Both the position numbers and the translations under genes were made by a program. This document shows, one piece after another, positions 42,601 through 54,917 of a stretch of 64,000 nt of DNA. The notes below the pieces were generated by a model. It did not search any database, was not told the origin of the DNA, and worked only from the letters and a program-made list of their open reading frames with translations. The stretch is from Apodemus sylvaticus (Eukaryota; Chordata; Mammalia; Rodentia; Muridae). The stretch lies in assembly GCF_947179515.1 (NCBI RefSeq), contig NC_067495.1, positions 133,717,707 to 133,781,706 of the forward strand, in the 5' to 3' direction. Every line of letters begins with the position of its first letter. Position 1 is the stretch's first letter.

Positions 42601-44585
42601 GGCAAGTACCTATTCACACGCCGAAGGTCCTAAAAATGAGACTCCCACTTTCCTTTCTGAGTATCATGCAGGCCTCCTAAGTTCTGAACTCCAAAGTTTC
42701 TCTCCCATTCCTTTTTTTTTCTAGGACTCCCTACTTTTGCAGAACAGTAAAGCACAGGAGTAATGTTTTTGTCCTTGGACAAAAATATTTGCAGGTAACG
42801 GGTCCATTTGAGTGAAAGGAACAACTGAGAGTGAGATTTTACTATCTGCAAGAGTCTATCTCGGCTTTGATGTCGGGGATCATGGAGGCTGTGACCAGTT
42901 GGAACTTGCCAATTCTCTGCCAGTGAAGGAAACTTCAAAGTGCAAAGCAGGCGTATCTCAGAGGTGAAGGTACTAAGATCGGGCTGCTGTGATGCTCCAG
43001 TGGGGGAATTCTGAAGGTCAGGGGGATAAACAAGGGACAGACACTCTTAAGTGCAAGACAGATGCCCCAAAGCACATCGGCCAAGTTTAAAAAAAATGTG
43101 CCAGGGTCGTGCTGGGCATCTCTGAGCCCTGGTGGTGCCTGCAGTCTCACTGCTCTTGGGATTGAAAGCTTCTGCTGGTCAGTGTTCAGGCTCGATCTGG
43201 TCAAGGTCAGCCCTGAGGAGAATAGTTTTCCTTCTCAAATCACCATCTTGCAACAAGAGAATGGAAGAATTCAAAGGGGCTTTTCTAAAATCCATCAGGC
43301 TAAAATGAGACAATGGGCCCGAAATCCTCCAGACAATCTCAAGAAATCCTCGAGCTTGGAGTGGCCTTTGTCTACACTGCACGTGTCCCTTCTAGTGCCT
43401 TCTAGTCTATTGGGAACTGGGTGGCCTCCTGGGGCCAGCACCTGCATTTTCTTTACATTCAAGCACATTTCTTTTCTAAAACTTTAATCATATGAGCCGA
43501 GGAGAGGCGGGGCGGGGCGGGGGTTAGGGGGTGTTAAAGAATTCTATGTCAGAAGGATAGGTTGTTTAAAGATTAGGCAAAGGAAGATTAGGGACAGAAG
43601 GCAAAAGGAACTTTCCAGTTTGGGTGCAGTGACCTCAGAGGTTGCCCTATAGACCAGGAGGACAATACAGCTTTGTAGATGAAGTATGTAGAAGCAAAGA
43701 ATCCTACTCTTTTAACTATTCAAGGGGCCAGCTTACAGCAGTCAACTTTAGTGTTGCATTTTGTGTAGGAAAGTATCAAACTACTTCAGGAGTGGGCTGC
43801 ACTTAGACTTTTGTTATAGGTGTGTGTGTGTGTGTCTGTTTAGCCTAAACATTTTACCACGTTACACGATTTTTCCCAGGGAGACACAGAAGAATCGCCC
43901 CATTCTGAATTCGAATTCCTTAAAAGACCAGCTTGACAAGCACATGTGTTTATTAGATCTTTTAAAATGCCGCATGGATTTTCTCACTGAAGTTGCTGTC
44001 CCTACCGGCTTTCCACTCAATCCCGCTGCACCCATAGCCTAGCTTGGTCAGTCATGTTTTGTAGAGATCAGCACAGGCAAAGTACAAGCTGGACTTTGAG
44101 AAGACTGGACTCTAGCCTCGTCCTTAGCAGACATATTGAGGGTCTCGTGAACCTTGTTGGCCCCTGGAAGGGCTGGCTTTGTTTTGCTGCAATGTGGAAT
44201 GTAGCCTTGGGGCACAGAACAACTAAATGGTAACCACTGAAAAATAGTCTCTCATTGGCTAAATTTGGAGGACTAGTCTCCCTACACATCACCCCCAGTT
44301 TTTTTCTCCCTTTGGCAGTTACTTTGGTTTACAACACTTTTTTAATGTTTTTTTTTTTTTCCTCAGAGAGGGATTTACATGATCAACTTCATTTTGAATG
44401 CCAAGGGCTAAACACTGGGACACTATGCCAGTGTATGAACAGCAACAATGAATGCTCACTCCTGGGACAAATACCAATCAAGAGTATATGACCTGCATTG
44501 CCCAACAGAAAGCCCAGGTGATCTGCAGAAGCATCATAGACATTTACAAACCTACATCATTAATAAGTTTTTAAGCCATGTAAGG
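42601..44585. other. Non-coding, unassigned; no gene recognised
   Basis: A GC-box-like run (GGCGGGGCGGGGCGGGGG) lies at about 43507-43525. The 141-codon ORF at 43062-43487 has no signal, membrane or enzymatic motif I recognise and no intron/exon evidence. A poly-T at 44349-44360 is followed by an unidentified stretch. Confidence 0.3.
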
Positions 44586-44589
44586 ATTA

Positions 44590-44776
44590 TTTTTTTTTAA
44601 TTTTAAATTTTATTTCCATCAGTGTTTGGCCTCCATGTATGTCTATGTGAGGGAGTCAGATCCCCTGGCCAGGAGTTACAGACATGTGAAGTACCATGTG
44701 GGTGCCAAGATTTGAACCTGTGACCTTTGAAAAAGCAGCCAGTGCTCTCAACCAGTGAGCGACCTCTCCAGCCTGC
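44590..44776 (-). mobile_element. B3-type SINE, minus strand
   Basis: Poly-T start, 'tgtttggcctccatgtatgt', 'gaagtaccatgtgggtgcca', 'aaagcagccagtgctctc', 'gagcgacctctccagcct'. Confidence 0.85.
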
Positions 44777-44879
44777 CATTTAAAGTTTTTCAAAACAAAA
44801 GAGAATGTATGTATATATGTATGCATATAGGAGCTATTACCAGGGATAGTTTGTCCTATACATTGGTATATACATATCT

Positions 44880-44935
44880 GTGCTGGGGATTGAATCCAGG
44901 CCTCATGCATGCTTGGTTTGGGCATGCAACTGGCT
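44880..44935 (-). mobile_element. ID-like monomer, minus strand
   Basis: 'tgctggggattgaatccagg' and 'cctcatgcatgcttgg' match a reversed ID/RSINE. Confidence 0.6.
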
Positions 44936-45064
44936 GAAGTAACAGTAACAGTACCTTTATAGTGTACAGAGCATCTTGACTGCTTCCCTGGTTAAATGAC
45001 TCATAGGTCACCCTGATGTGGGATTTTTATTTAATAACCTACGGTTTTGAAAGCATAGTTTAAA

Positions 45065-45258
45065 AACATTTATTATTGTTATTATTATTTTAATTTTTAT
45101 GTATATATGTGAGTGTTCTATTTGCATGTATGACAGAAGAGGGCACTGGATCTTATTACAGATGGTTGTGAGCAACCATGTGGTTGCTGGGAATTAATCT
45201 CAGGACTACTGGAAGAGCAGCCAATGCTCTTAAGCACTGAACCATCTCTCCAGCTCCT
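45065..45258 (-). mobile_element. B2/B3-type SINE, minus strand
   Basis: 'tttgcatgtatgacagaag', 'attacagatggttgtgagca', 'gtggttgctgggaattaatc', 'ctgaaccatctctccagctc'. Confidence 0.9.
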
Positions 45259-45514
45259 GGAAAGCATTTTTTTTTAACCATACAAGATGCCTTTTTCTCT
45301 TGCTGTTAACAGCCCTTTCACAAAACCATCAAAATAGTCTCTAACGTTACAAGGCAAGTAAAGATTCAACTGGAATATCAGAAATTGTGGGGACTCTTCC
45401 TGCAAATGCTAGTGAAGGGAGACATGAATTTGACCTTTAAGTTGCATTTATTCATAGAATAGAGCTGGCAATCTGGTAAGAGAGAAGATTCTTACATTTT
45501 TATTTTGTTTTTTT

Positions 45515-45718
45515 CAGTGGTGTGTTCCTTTGAGTGTGTGTGTGTGTGTGTGTGTGTTATTTGTGAGAATGTGTTTACCAGGGAGAGCATGTGAATGTCA
45601 GAAAAGAACTTACCAGAGTCGGTTCACTCCTTCCAGCATGTGGGTTCCGGGAGATGGAAATTAAGCCACCACACTTGGCTGCCAGAGCCTTGACTCACTG
45701 AGCCATCTTGCTGGCCTA
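45515..45718 (-). mobile_element. tRNA-derived SINE with (TG)n, minus strand
   Basis: TG run 45534-45559, then 'cactccttccagcatgtggg', 'ttccgggagatggaaatt', 'gactcactgagccatcttgc'. Confidence 0.75.
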
Positions 45719-45719
45719 A

Positions 45720-46980
45720 GGATGACTATCTTTTAAAGATTTCCTTATATCTTATCTCCAGTCCGTGAACGTTAGAAGGGGAGAGGATGGGTAGACAGTT
45801 CAGTCTCTCCTTTGGTGAGCTAATCAGCCACATCTCTGGGCCGAGCACACCTGTGCGTCTCCTGTTATCTTCCCCTAAACTCTTATCTCTTCTCTGGATG
45901 ACTGGGCTCAGGTGCTTAGAGTCCCTGAATCTAGGCAGTATCTGCTGGTACCAGCTTTGGACTCCTCCAAGGTATCTGAACTGGGGTTGTGGCTAGGTCA
46001 GCATAAATAAACAGCACATGCTAAACTGTGGATAAAATGTATGTTCAGATAGAATACAAATGTATTGGATAATGTAGTAAAGTGGCCCTGTCTATCTCCT
46101 CTGTCTCCTATCCAAAATATCCTCTTTGGTTGTCCAAAATTGGTTTTTATATTTTTTTTTAATGTTTTGAGTGGTTGTCCAAACTTGTACATCAGTGTTT
46201 GTGAAATGGGTGTTGCTCTTATTAATCCTTTGCAGACACCTATTTAATAACCCTGAGCTGGGTGTTACCTGTAGTTTAACGAGTTGCCTGTTATAAGAAA
46301 TTTAATTTATTATAAGAAATATAATGTAAGAAAACTTAGAGGAATCCTGTGACAATACTTACATAGGAAGGCACATCTGCATTCCTTATCCACTGGCTGA
46401 AGCTCCAGCCAATCTGCCTGTCAATCGCTTACTGGGCATATTGATCTATTTGCATACTGTTCGGCTAGTATAATGCTCCTTCAAGGCTGCACAGCCAGAG
46501 ACGAGGTTCAGGTGTTAAACACTACAGGTAACATCCCTCTATACTTCAGGAATATACTTTCAGGAATGCCTGTAAATGTTGCTGTTTTCCAACCTGTGCT
46601 GTGCCCTGCTCCATTTGTACCCTGATTTCACATGTAACCCAATGGAGAACTTCTTCATATTTTGATCAGCAGATGGCTCACATGTTTGTGAAGACATCAG
46701 GTTTTGGTGACAACAGGAGGCCCTGAGCTTCTGTGTTATGGAAGCCATTCGGAAGATTGTTAGTGGCTCTGGCTTAGTTTGTACTTTGCTTGCTTTTATA
46801 ACAGTTGGCCCAGCAAGCAGCTATATAAGTGCTTTCTTATACGTGTGTCACCCATAAAGCTACACTCCCGAAGATAGAACAATTGTCTGTGGAAAAGCTA
46901 GTGGTCTTTCCTTGTATGTCAGCACTGATCCTACTATCCATCCCCCTACGCAGTTTCAATTGGGCCCCAGGATTTTTTAT
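45720..46980. other. Non-coding, unassigned
   Basis: 46270-46800 has a mosaic look of old LTR-class DNA but no clear LTR hallmark. A direct duplication 'ttataagaaat' occurs near 46291 and 46310. No gene supported. Confidence 0.3.
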
Positions 46981-46984
46981 ATGT

Positions 46985-47095
46985 GATTGTGTGTTCTGCC
47001 TGCACGTATATCTGTGTACTATGTGCATGTTTGTTGCCTGTGGAGGCCAAAAGAAGTCAGATCTTCTGGGACCAGAGTTACAGATAGTAGTGTCA
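46985..47095 (-). mobile_element. B3 fragment, minus strand
   Basis: 'tgtgttctgcctgcacgtat', 'gcctgtggaggccaaaagaa', 'gggaccagagttacagatag' are the reversed 3' half of B3. The tRNA-like head is absent. Confidence 0.7.
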
Positions 47096-47099
47096 CTTT

Positions 47100-47512
47100 T
47101 ATAGAGGGGTGGGCCAGGAGACTTTCAGTCCATCTCTATATTTTACTGCTACTGGCGTAGGTTCAGTGATCAAGTCCCCCTGCTGCAGGGTTTCATATAG
47201 AACTAGCAGTTGCTACTCCTGTGCTGTAGATGCATTTCCTACCTCTATCCATGAGTGGAACCCAAACCCCATCAGAACAATCTGCTTAGCCTGTTTCTGC
47301 CATCACCCCCAGCCTTGGTCCTTAGGGCTCTGCAATCTTAAAACAAATGGGTACTGGGGCCCTGGAACATATAACTATTCAGTTGGTGCTACAAGAATCT
47401 TGTCTTACTCAAAAGCCTCTTGAGGCTTTTGGTCCAATCCCACATGTTCCTCTTATATCAGGTTAGATAGATAAAGCACAGACATCTTGCACTAGATAAT
47501 GTACAAAAATGT
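47100..47512. other. Non-coding, unassigned
   Basis: A 104-codon ORF (47109-47423, +) has no recognisable domain. Possibly old retroelement DNA. Confidence 0.25.
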
Positions 47513-47514
47513 GC

Positions 47515-48085
47515 CTGTGATGGCTAGTTTCTATGTTAGCTTGATATAAGCTAGAGTGTTTTGGCAAGGAAGAACCTCAACTGAGAAAATTATATTGTGC
47601 AGCAGTTTGCTCTGATGCTAAATCATTCATCAGGAAGCTCCTTAATAGATGGGAAATAACTCAAAACAGCCTCAGGAAGTCCCCCAAACTGACCAGATTC
47701 ACTAAGTTTCTCTTTTGCAAGGGTAAACGGGCCAAGCTGCTGAGAGTCCTCTCAGAAGACAGACTGTGTAGAAGAGTCTGTGAGCAGAGCAGCTGAGTTT
47801 TGTGGAAGAGGTTTAGACCCAATGAGTCACTTGGAAAGGACTCTCCAACCTGCTGAGCTACCTGTGCAGTGTGCTCCAGGTCCAGCTTTGTGAGGCTTTA
47901 TAAGTTGTCACCCATGCCCGGGTGGGCTTTAGTAATGCAGTTGACTTTGAGTCAGTTTTGTTCCTGTAAGTAACCCCTCCCATATTACTGTAACGAATCC
48001 CCTCAAAATTCACTGATTTACAAAGCTGGACGTTGGTGGTATCTGAATTTTAGACTGTCATGGACTCCTTATCCAGGGTGAGCAG

Positions 48086-48143
<58 letters not shown>

Positions 48144-48475
48144 TGTCTTCCCAGGAAAATCTTGTCATTTAGCAATGTCTCTACCAGACTGCCCTGTGGG
48201 AAAGGCTGTATTGGATTTATTTAATTAGTGACTGATGCATGGGCTAGTGGTCTTGAGTGCCATAAGATAGCAGGCTGGGCATGAAGAGCAAGTCAGTAAG
48301 CAGCACTCTTTCATAGCTTCTGCTCCTGCCCTGTTTGAATTCCTGTCATGACTTCTTTTGATGATAGGCAGTGATGTGGAACTATATGCTGAAATAAACC
48401 CTTTTATCTCCAAGTTGCTTTGGCCATGGTGTTTCATCAGAGCAATAGAAATCCCATTAAGATAATTCCCATATC
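47515..48475 (+). repeat. Mid-reiteration repeat (MaLR-like), interrupted; (TG)n at 48088-48141
   Basis: The left part matches 'gcttgatataagctagag' and 'aacctcaactgagaaaat'; the right part (48205-48475) matches 'attagtgactgatgcatggg', 'cagtaagcagcactctttc', 'gctgaaataaaccctttta', 'ggccatggtgtttcatc'. Both parts also occur in order in the uninterrupted copy at 52205-52625. Confidence 0.6.
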
Positions 48476-48561
48476 TAGAACTCATAGAAATACATGTAGA
48501 TACATGCTGCTGAAAAGAAGGAGGAGGAGGAGGAAGAGCAGGAAGAGGAAGAGGAGGAGGA

Positions 48562-49141
48562 AGCAGCTGGAGAGATAGCTGGGCAGTCACAAGCACGGGG
48601 TGCTCTCCCAGAAGACCTGCTCCAGAGGACCACACACATGATGGCTCAGAACATATGTAATTTCGGTTCCAGGGAATCCACTACCCTCTTCTGCCTGCCT
48701 CCATGAGCACCAGGTACATACATGATACACAGAGATGCCTACAGAGTCTTGGTTACTTTTCAGTTGCTGTGACAAAACTCCATGACCAAGAGAACCTATA
48801 GAGGACAGAGTTTAATTTTGGCGTCATAACTCCAGAGGGTTACAGTAGGAAGGCAGGCGTGGCACTGAAGCAGTGGCTGGGTGCTCCCATTTCAATCCAC
48901 ACACATGAGGCAGAGAGCGTCTCTAGGAATGGCACCAGCCTTTGAAATTTCAAAACCCACCCCCAATATCACACATCATCCAACAAGGATACATTTCATG
49001 ATCCTTTCTAAACTGTGCCAATAACTAGAACCAAATATTCAAATATATGAACCTATGAGGATGGGCTTCTCATTCAACTCAACACACACTGTGAGAATAC
49101 CCATACACATAAAATAAAAATAAAATTAAAAAATAAAAAGG
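48562..49141 (+). mobile_element. B3 SINE split by a mid-reiteration repeat (48742-49089)
   Basis: The B3 head and body run 48562-48740 ('gcagctggagagatagctg' to 'gatacacagagatgcctac'). Its tail resumes at about 49090 ('aatacccatacacataaaat' plus an A-rich run). The insert starts 'tcttggttacttttcagttg' and ends 'atgggcttctcattcaac', the same family and orientation as 41410-41935. A GGA-rich run (48517-48562) precedes it. Confidence 0.65.
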
Positions 49142-51620
49142 TACTCACTTTCATATGAATTAATGTATGTCTGTGAGAGCAATGATGGGATGTTAATCTA
49201 TATAAGGTGTTTTTCTACATTTGTAAAATATTCAGAGGTTATAACATTGTGTACATACTTGTCTTAGTCTGGAATGAACTACAATCTGGAATTGGAAGAC
49301 TCACCTATGATCCTAATCTGGAGGCTCAGAGATATAAGTTTCTGACCTGGATCTTGGCATGGAGATCTTGAAGCATAGTGGCTATGAATTCCAGATATAG
49401 TCAAGTTGACAACCAGGGACAGCCACTACAATACTGTATGATTTTTTTTTCTAATGAGTGTGTAGGATGACAAAGTGAAGTCCTGTGTCAGTATCACATT
49501 GCAAGTAGTGGGATTTGTATATAACCATAGGGAGATGCTATGAAGTTCCAGTGTTATCTACTGCAGGTGAATGTGCACTGGTCATGGGACTCAGGTTAAA
49601 GGAATATTAGAAGAAACATTAGCAAGATGTAAACAAGCACATGGCCCCATCCATCACTTATATTGGCTGTTCTATGAGAAGAGAATGGGTACCAGTGAAT
49701 TTCGCTTCCGATACTCCATAGCCATTCCCCAGGAGCTGCATGCCTTCTTTACTGCTCAGAGACTTCTTTTGCTTTTATGGAACTTCAGGGTAAACAAGTG
49801 CTTTTGTCTTTTTAAGTGTTTTATTTTTCTTTTCTTTCTTCCTCTCTCATATAATACATCCCAACCACAGTCTTTCTTCCCTCCTCTGTTCAAGACTCCT
49901 CCCACCTCCCCTCTTGCCCAGATCCAGAGCTCCTCCATTTTCCCCTTCAGAAAAGAGTAGGCCTGCAAGTGATATGAATTGAACATTCTATAGCAAGGTG
50001 CAATAAGACACGAACCCTCATATCAGTGCTAGATGAGGCAACCTAGTAGGGGGAGAAGACTCCCAAGGGCAGGCCCAGGAAAGCCCCACTCCCACTATCT
50101 TTAAATGGTTTGATGATTGTCATTATTTCCTTATAGGCCCCGGCAGTCTGCACTGTTGATGGTAACTATCCTGTGTGGGCAGGCAGCTTTACAGGCTTCC
50201 GTTATACCCAGTTGAAAGTTACTGTTTCACAGTTATTATATTTACTTATGTGTTCGGGATAAATTTTCTGACTTTTTGTGTGTACACTATTCTTCAGCAC
50301 CACTTCCACCCCTAGGAGTCCATCAAGGGGGAAAATATAAGCAGTACACTTACAAAAGAGCATGGAGAGGGTTAGTTTCCCAATGCTAGAATTAACTAAG
50401 TCTTCTTGGACTGTTTGCTCTCCATATCTGTTGACAGCTTCCTATTGCCCTCCATCTAAGGGGAAATGCCCACAAACTGATGTGCACTCTATCTCATTGG
50501 TCAACAAATCCCATGTGGCTTTTATATTAGTAGAAGGCCAATATGATCGCAGTTCCATGTGGCACCTCCAGTTGCCCTGTATGGCTCCCCTGTGGAGTGT
50601 CTGGCATATAAGATGCTTTGATTCTAGCATGAGAAGGCATCACAGATAGAATATGTGCCTTCCTACCTTCTACCTTACTAAGATAGCAATGAGTTTCTTA
50701 TCAATTGTACCTTGTGACAAACCAGCATGGTACAAGTCCCACTGTGTTTGTTTCCTGGTCACTAGAATGGGTAACTCTAGGTTGTTTTCCATTTTTGTGT
50801 CCCTCCTTTGACTGCCTTAATACGGAGTCATTGGTTTGTGCAGCAATTCAGGTCATTTGGGTTAACCAGAGCTTTCTCCACCCCATAGGTCTTGTGCTCC
50901 ATTAGAGGGCTTCATAAAGCCAGTAGAGATCAGTACCTCTCCTGAGGCCCTGTTGCTTTAAATACTGAGAGGGGTCTTAGTAAGCACAGTTTCATCTGGC
51001 CTAATAAATAGGCATCAAAAGCTTCCTCCTACATCCTCAGTTCCCATGACATCACCTGATCCCCCTCATCTAGGGTCTCATCTAATCAGGAACATGTATT
51101 GATACATTGGAAGGCAGAATGAGCCAGTCCTTAAGGAGCGAGTGATTCCCCTCATACAAGTGGGGATTCTGCAGGCATTGCTGGAGAAAAAGAGAAATCA
51201 TCATGCTGCCAGCATGATGCTCAAAGCAGCAAGATGCTCAAAGCAGATTCCATTCACATCCATATGCCAGAGCCTCAGAAGCCAATCAGTAGGGGGTTCC
51301 TTTCTATGCCCATTGAAAAGCTTTTCTCAATTCAAGCAGCTCAGAAGCACAATTTTCCCTAATGACCACAGTGTCTTAAATAGAGCCGTTATCAGTAATT
51401 GTGAATTTTTCTCTTTTTCTGAACCAAGAGTAGGATGTGCCATGTGGGGATGCCATCCACACACAGCTTTTATCTTACCGTTTCCTCCTTTCTAGCCAGT
51501 TCCTCCCATGGATGTTAGGGTCTGACTCCAGGAACAACCGTTCGTTCGTTTGGCTTCTGCAGTCATTTCCCTTTTGTTTCACTGTCATGAGAAACATTCC
51601 GTCGCCTCCATTTTGCTCTC
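49142..51620. other. Non-coding, unassigned; possible old retroelement interior
   Basis: 49260-49435 has weak similarity to the mid-reiteration family. From about 50080 to 51580 the DNA is dense in short ORFs on both strands (117-129 codons at most) with no domain I can name. I cannot support a gene; an eroded ERV/MaLR interior is a guess. Confidence 0.25.
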
Positions 51621-51627
51621 CTTTAAA

Positions 51628-51808
51628 CAAAAAGATTTATTTATTTTATGTATATGAATACACTGTCACTGTCTTCAGACACACCAGAAGAGGGCGTCAG
51701 ATCTCATTACAGATGGTTGTGAGCCACCATGTGATTGCTGGGAATTAAACTCAGGACCTCTGAAAGAGCAGTCAGTGCTTTTAACCACTGAGCCATCTCT
51801 CCAGTTCC
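51628..51808 (-). mobile_element. B2 SINE, minus strand
   Basis: 'aaaaagatttatttatttta', 'cttcagacacaccagaag', 'gagccaccatgtgattgctg', 'ccactgagccatctctccag'. Confidence 0.95.
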
Positions 51809-51809
51809 T

Positions 51810-52200
51810 CACCCTCCTTTGAAAATCGAATTTTCTTGCCAAGTCAGAGGCTAATGTGGAACACACTCCTTGCATGTTGCTTTCTAGCTAGATATTTTCC
51901 TTCAAGCTAGTGACACGGAGACTGTGAACATCTTCCTATCTAGACCGTGGAAAGATGGTTTGACCTTATTGCAATCTGGCATGGTTTTAGAGTACAGAAC
52001 AATTAACTAGTGGTCTGCTGGGCTACTTTGGCTAAAGTCTGGAAGGTTATCCTCACCTCACCAGGTCTTCAAAGCATGCAGATATTATAGAAAGGAGGAC
52101 ATTTGAGGGGATGGGGTGATGAGAAAGGCCTGCATGCCAGCCAAAGGACACATGTGTCATGAAAGGGCATAGAAAGGTTGGTTTTTTCCCCCTTGTTTCA
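51810..52200. other. Non-coding, nothing recognised
   Basis: No supported feature. Confidence 0.35.
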
Positions 52201-52204
52201 AACC

Positions 52205-52625
52205 TGCGCAGGCTAGACATAAGCTTGACATAAGCTAGAGTCATCTGAGAGAAGGGATCCCCAAATGAGAAAATGTCTCCATAAGATCAGGCTATAGGCA
52301 GGCCTGTAGGACATGTTGTTATTAGTGACTGATGGAAGAGTGCCCAGCACACTGTGAATGGAGCCACCCCTGGGCTGGTGGTCCTGGGTTCCATAAGAAA
52401 GCAGGGCAAGCAAGCCATGGGGAGTAAGCCAGTAAAAGCAGCACACTCCATGGCCTCTGCACCAGCTCCAGGCTCCAGGTTCCTGCCCATCTTGAGTTCC
52501 TGTCCTGATTACTTTTAATGATGAACTGTGATATGGAAACCTAAGTGGAATAAGCCCTACCCTCTCCAAGTTGATTCTGGACATGGTATTTCATCACAGC
52601 AACAGAAATCATAACAAAGACAAAC
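52205..52625 (+). repeat. Mid-reiteration repeat (MaLR-like), complete-looking copy
   Basis: Runs from 'agcttgacataagctagagt' through 'gggctggtggtcctgggttc', 'gccagtaaaagcagcacac', 'ctggacatggtatttcatc', to 'aatcataacaaagac'. It gives spurious minus-strand ORFs of 123 and 67 codons. Confidence 0.65.
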
Positions 52626-52829
52626 TCCATCATAGTTTTTTTTCCTGGCAAACAAGTGAATAAATAGATAATTAATAGTGGAAGTAAGAAAGCCTAAGTG
52701 GTGGCCCACTGTTTCAGAAGGGCTGTTCTAACTGTGTAGATGCTCACTGGGAGGTATAGCATTTCGGACTGTATTGGAGTGGCTTCATTATACCAGCTGT
52801 GTGGGATTTTTTTATTAGCAAGTTAACTA

Positions 52830-54475
52830 GAATAAAGTATTTTATTTATTTATTTATTTATTTATTTATTCATTATTTTTACCTTTTCATTAATTCTTTG
52901 TGAGTTTCACAACATGCACCCTAGTTCCTTCATGTTCCTATCCCCTCATATCCACTCTTCACCCTTGCAATCTCCTTACCAAAATACACACACACACACA
53001 CACACACACCCCAGCATAGAATATATCTCATAGTGGAAACTGCAGTACATCACAATGTGTCCCACAGTCTATCCCTCTGTCTACGTCTTCACTTGCAAAT
53101 GTTTACTGCAATGAGGCATTGGACTGCTTTGAGATCTCTGGCTTCTGGGACACCATCAGTTCTCATCAGGACTATCTATCCTCATTGGGATTCCTGTTGG
53201 TTAACCTGTGGCTGCCTTGTGTCATGGAAATCCTGCAGCTTTGGAACAGCAGGACTGGCCCTTTCATACATCCTAACTATTAGCAGATGATATAGATTCT
53301 GGGGTGAGCCAATTCAGAGCCCTGGACCTGGGTCTGGGCCGTAACAGAGCTGGTCGGTGCACGGGCTCTCCCTTATCCACACCACCAGGGCAAGCTCTCC
53401 AGTACTGTTCTGCCTAGGCCACCCAATGCTGCCACCTGCAGGAGACAGGGTCAGCTCTCCTGCTCTCCTGCCCTCAGGGAGGCTGACTTGCAGGATGCCA
53501 GAGTCAGCCCCACTGTACTGCCCAATCAAGGTTCGGGCTCCACTGTCCCAAGTGCTGCAGCCTGTGGGGAGCTGGATCTCACTCTCTCGGGGATGGCTCA
53601 CCGTTGTCTGTTGTCTTTGTCATCAGGGCCATCTCCGTTGTGTTGTCCAGGTGAGGTGCAGGGCCTGCTTTCCTGAGTACTGCAGCTGCGGAGGGGCAGG
53701 GCTAGCTCTCTGAAGCTCATGACCTTGTGGGCAGCTTTCCTGAGTGCCAGAGGTGGTGAGGGGTAGCAGGGGTGGGGGTGGGGGTAGGGGCCCATCACCC
53801 CTGTGCTTATGTCACCCTGCAGCAGAACAGTGACAGGGTCAACTCTCACACACACTGTGATGGTTTGTATATCATGTCCTCAGGGCCAGTTCGCCCACAC
53901 CCCTGCCACCAGGGCCAGCTCCACTATACTGCCTGGGCAAGGCACAGGGCCTGCTCCCCAAGTGTTGCCACTGGTGAGAGATGGGCCCAGCTCTGCAGAG
54001 CACCAGCCAGGGATGAGGCCATTATGCATAGCCTCTGGACAGTCATGTGGTCCCTGGCAGCTTCTTGGACCAGGGACATTCCCAAGTTCTCTAGTGGTAA
54101 TATGAGCCACGATTATCAACAGCAACCCCTGCAGCTGTGCTGCTTAGCCACTGACTCAGAGCTGGCCCTCAGTGGCAGCTTGGGTTGGGACCTCACCATG
54201 GCCCCAGGTGACAGAGCTTGGCACTCACAGCAGGCTCCTCCTCTTCACCCCGAGTCTCCAGTCCCATCTCTCTCCACAATGCCCAAGCTTCTCTTCCTCT
54301 CCCGTCTGACCACCACAGACTCACACATTGTGATGAGTCCCGCTGCAGACTGGCCACAAGGCTGGCATGCACCCTGGGTGGCATCCTCCATCCATGCTAT
54401 GTGGCGTAGTGACAAACAGGGGTTTATGGCTGGCCTGTGCTGGAGGACAGGTCTGTGGCTAGCTTGATGGGCCAC
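52830..54475 (-). mobile_element. Rodent L1 (Lx-like) 3' UTR, minus strand (tentative)
   Basis: It starts with a TTTA-rich reversed poly(A) tail (52838-52870), then about 1.4 kb of unusually GC-rich DNA with a recurring motif of the form 'agggccagctcc' / 'agggcctgct' / 'caggg(t)cagctct' at loosely spaced intervals between 53385 and 54010. Lack of stops in GC-rich DNA makes a 231-codon ORF (53772-54467) that has no domain and is not a gene. Confidence 0.45.
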
Positions 54476-54915
54476 ACATCTCAGTCTTCCTTCTGTGCTT
54501 CGATGCAAAGGTTTATTTGATTTATTTTGATTTTTATGAGTCCTAGGCATAAGGCAGCTTTGGCAACCAAGCCAGGCATCAAGTTAGGATGAACAAAGAG
54601 CTGCCACCTGCCCTGCCCTTGACTGATAGAAGAAAATCATCACCAACAAGGTGCCTCTTTGCCCATTGCCAGAGGCGATTTCATTTTATTTTTTAATCAA
54701 TAAATATTAGGAGATGAATGCCCAGAGTGTGACATCTTTTCTTGGCCAGTCACAGATTCTACAGTGTTACTCACCAATTAAATGTGAAATTTAGAAATCT
54801 ACACAAGGAATACGGGTCTAGCCTTGACTCAAGGTATAAATGTCTCAGAGATTTCTGAATTTTCTGAACAAAAAGTTATAATTAAGTCTAGACTCTACAA
54901 TAGTTGTGCTATAGT
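54476..54915. other. Non-coding, nothing recognised
   Basis: No exon or repeat that I can name. Confidence 0.35.
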
Positions 54916-54917
54916 TT

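Noticed and set aside
43062..43487. 141-codon ORF as a gene
   Set aside because: No recognisable motif, Kozak or splice context; comparable antisense ORFs overlap it.
53772..54467. 231-codon ORF, longest in the window
   Set aside because: Lies in GC-rich repeat-like DNA, overlaps other open frames on both strands, has no domain, and no splice context supports it.
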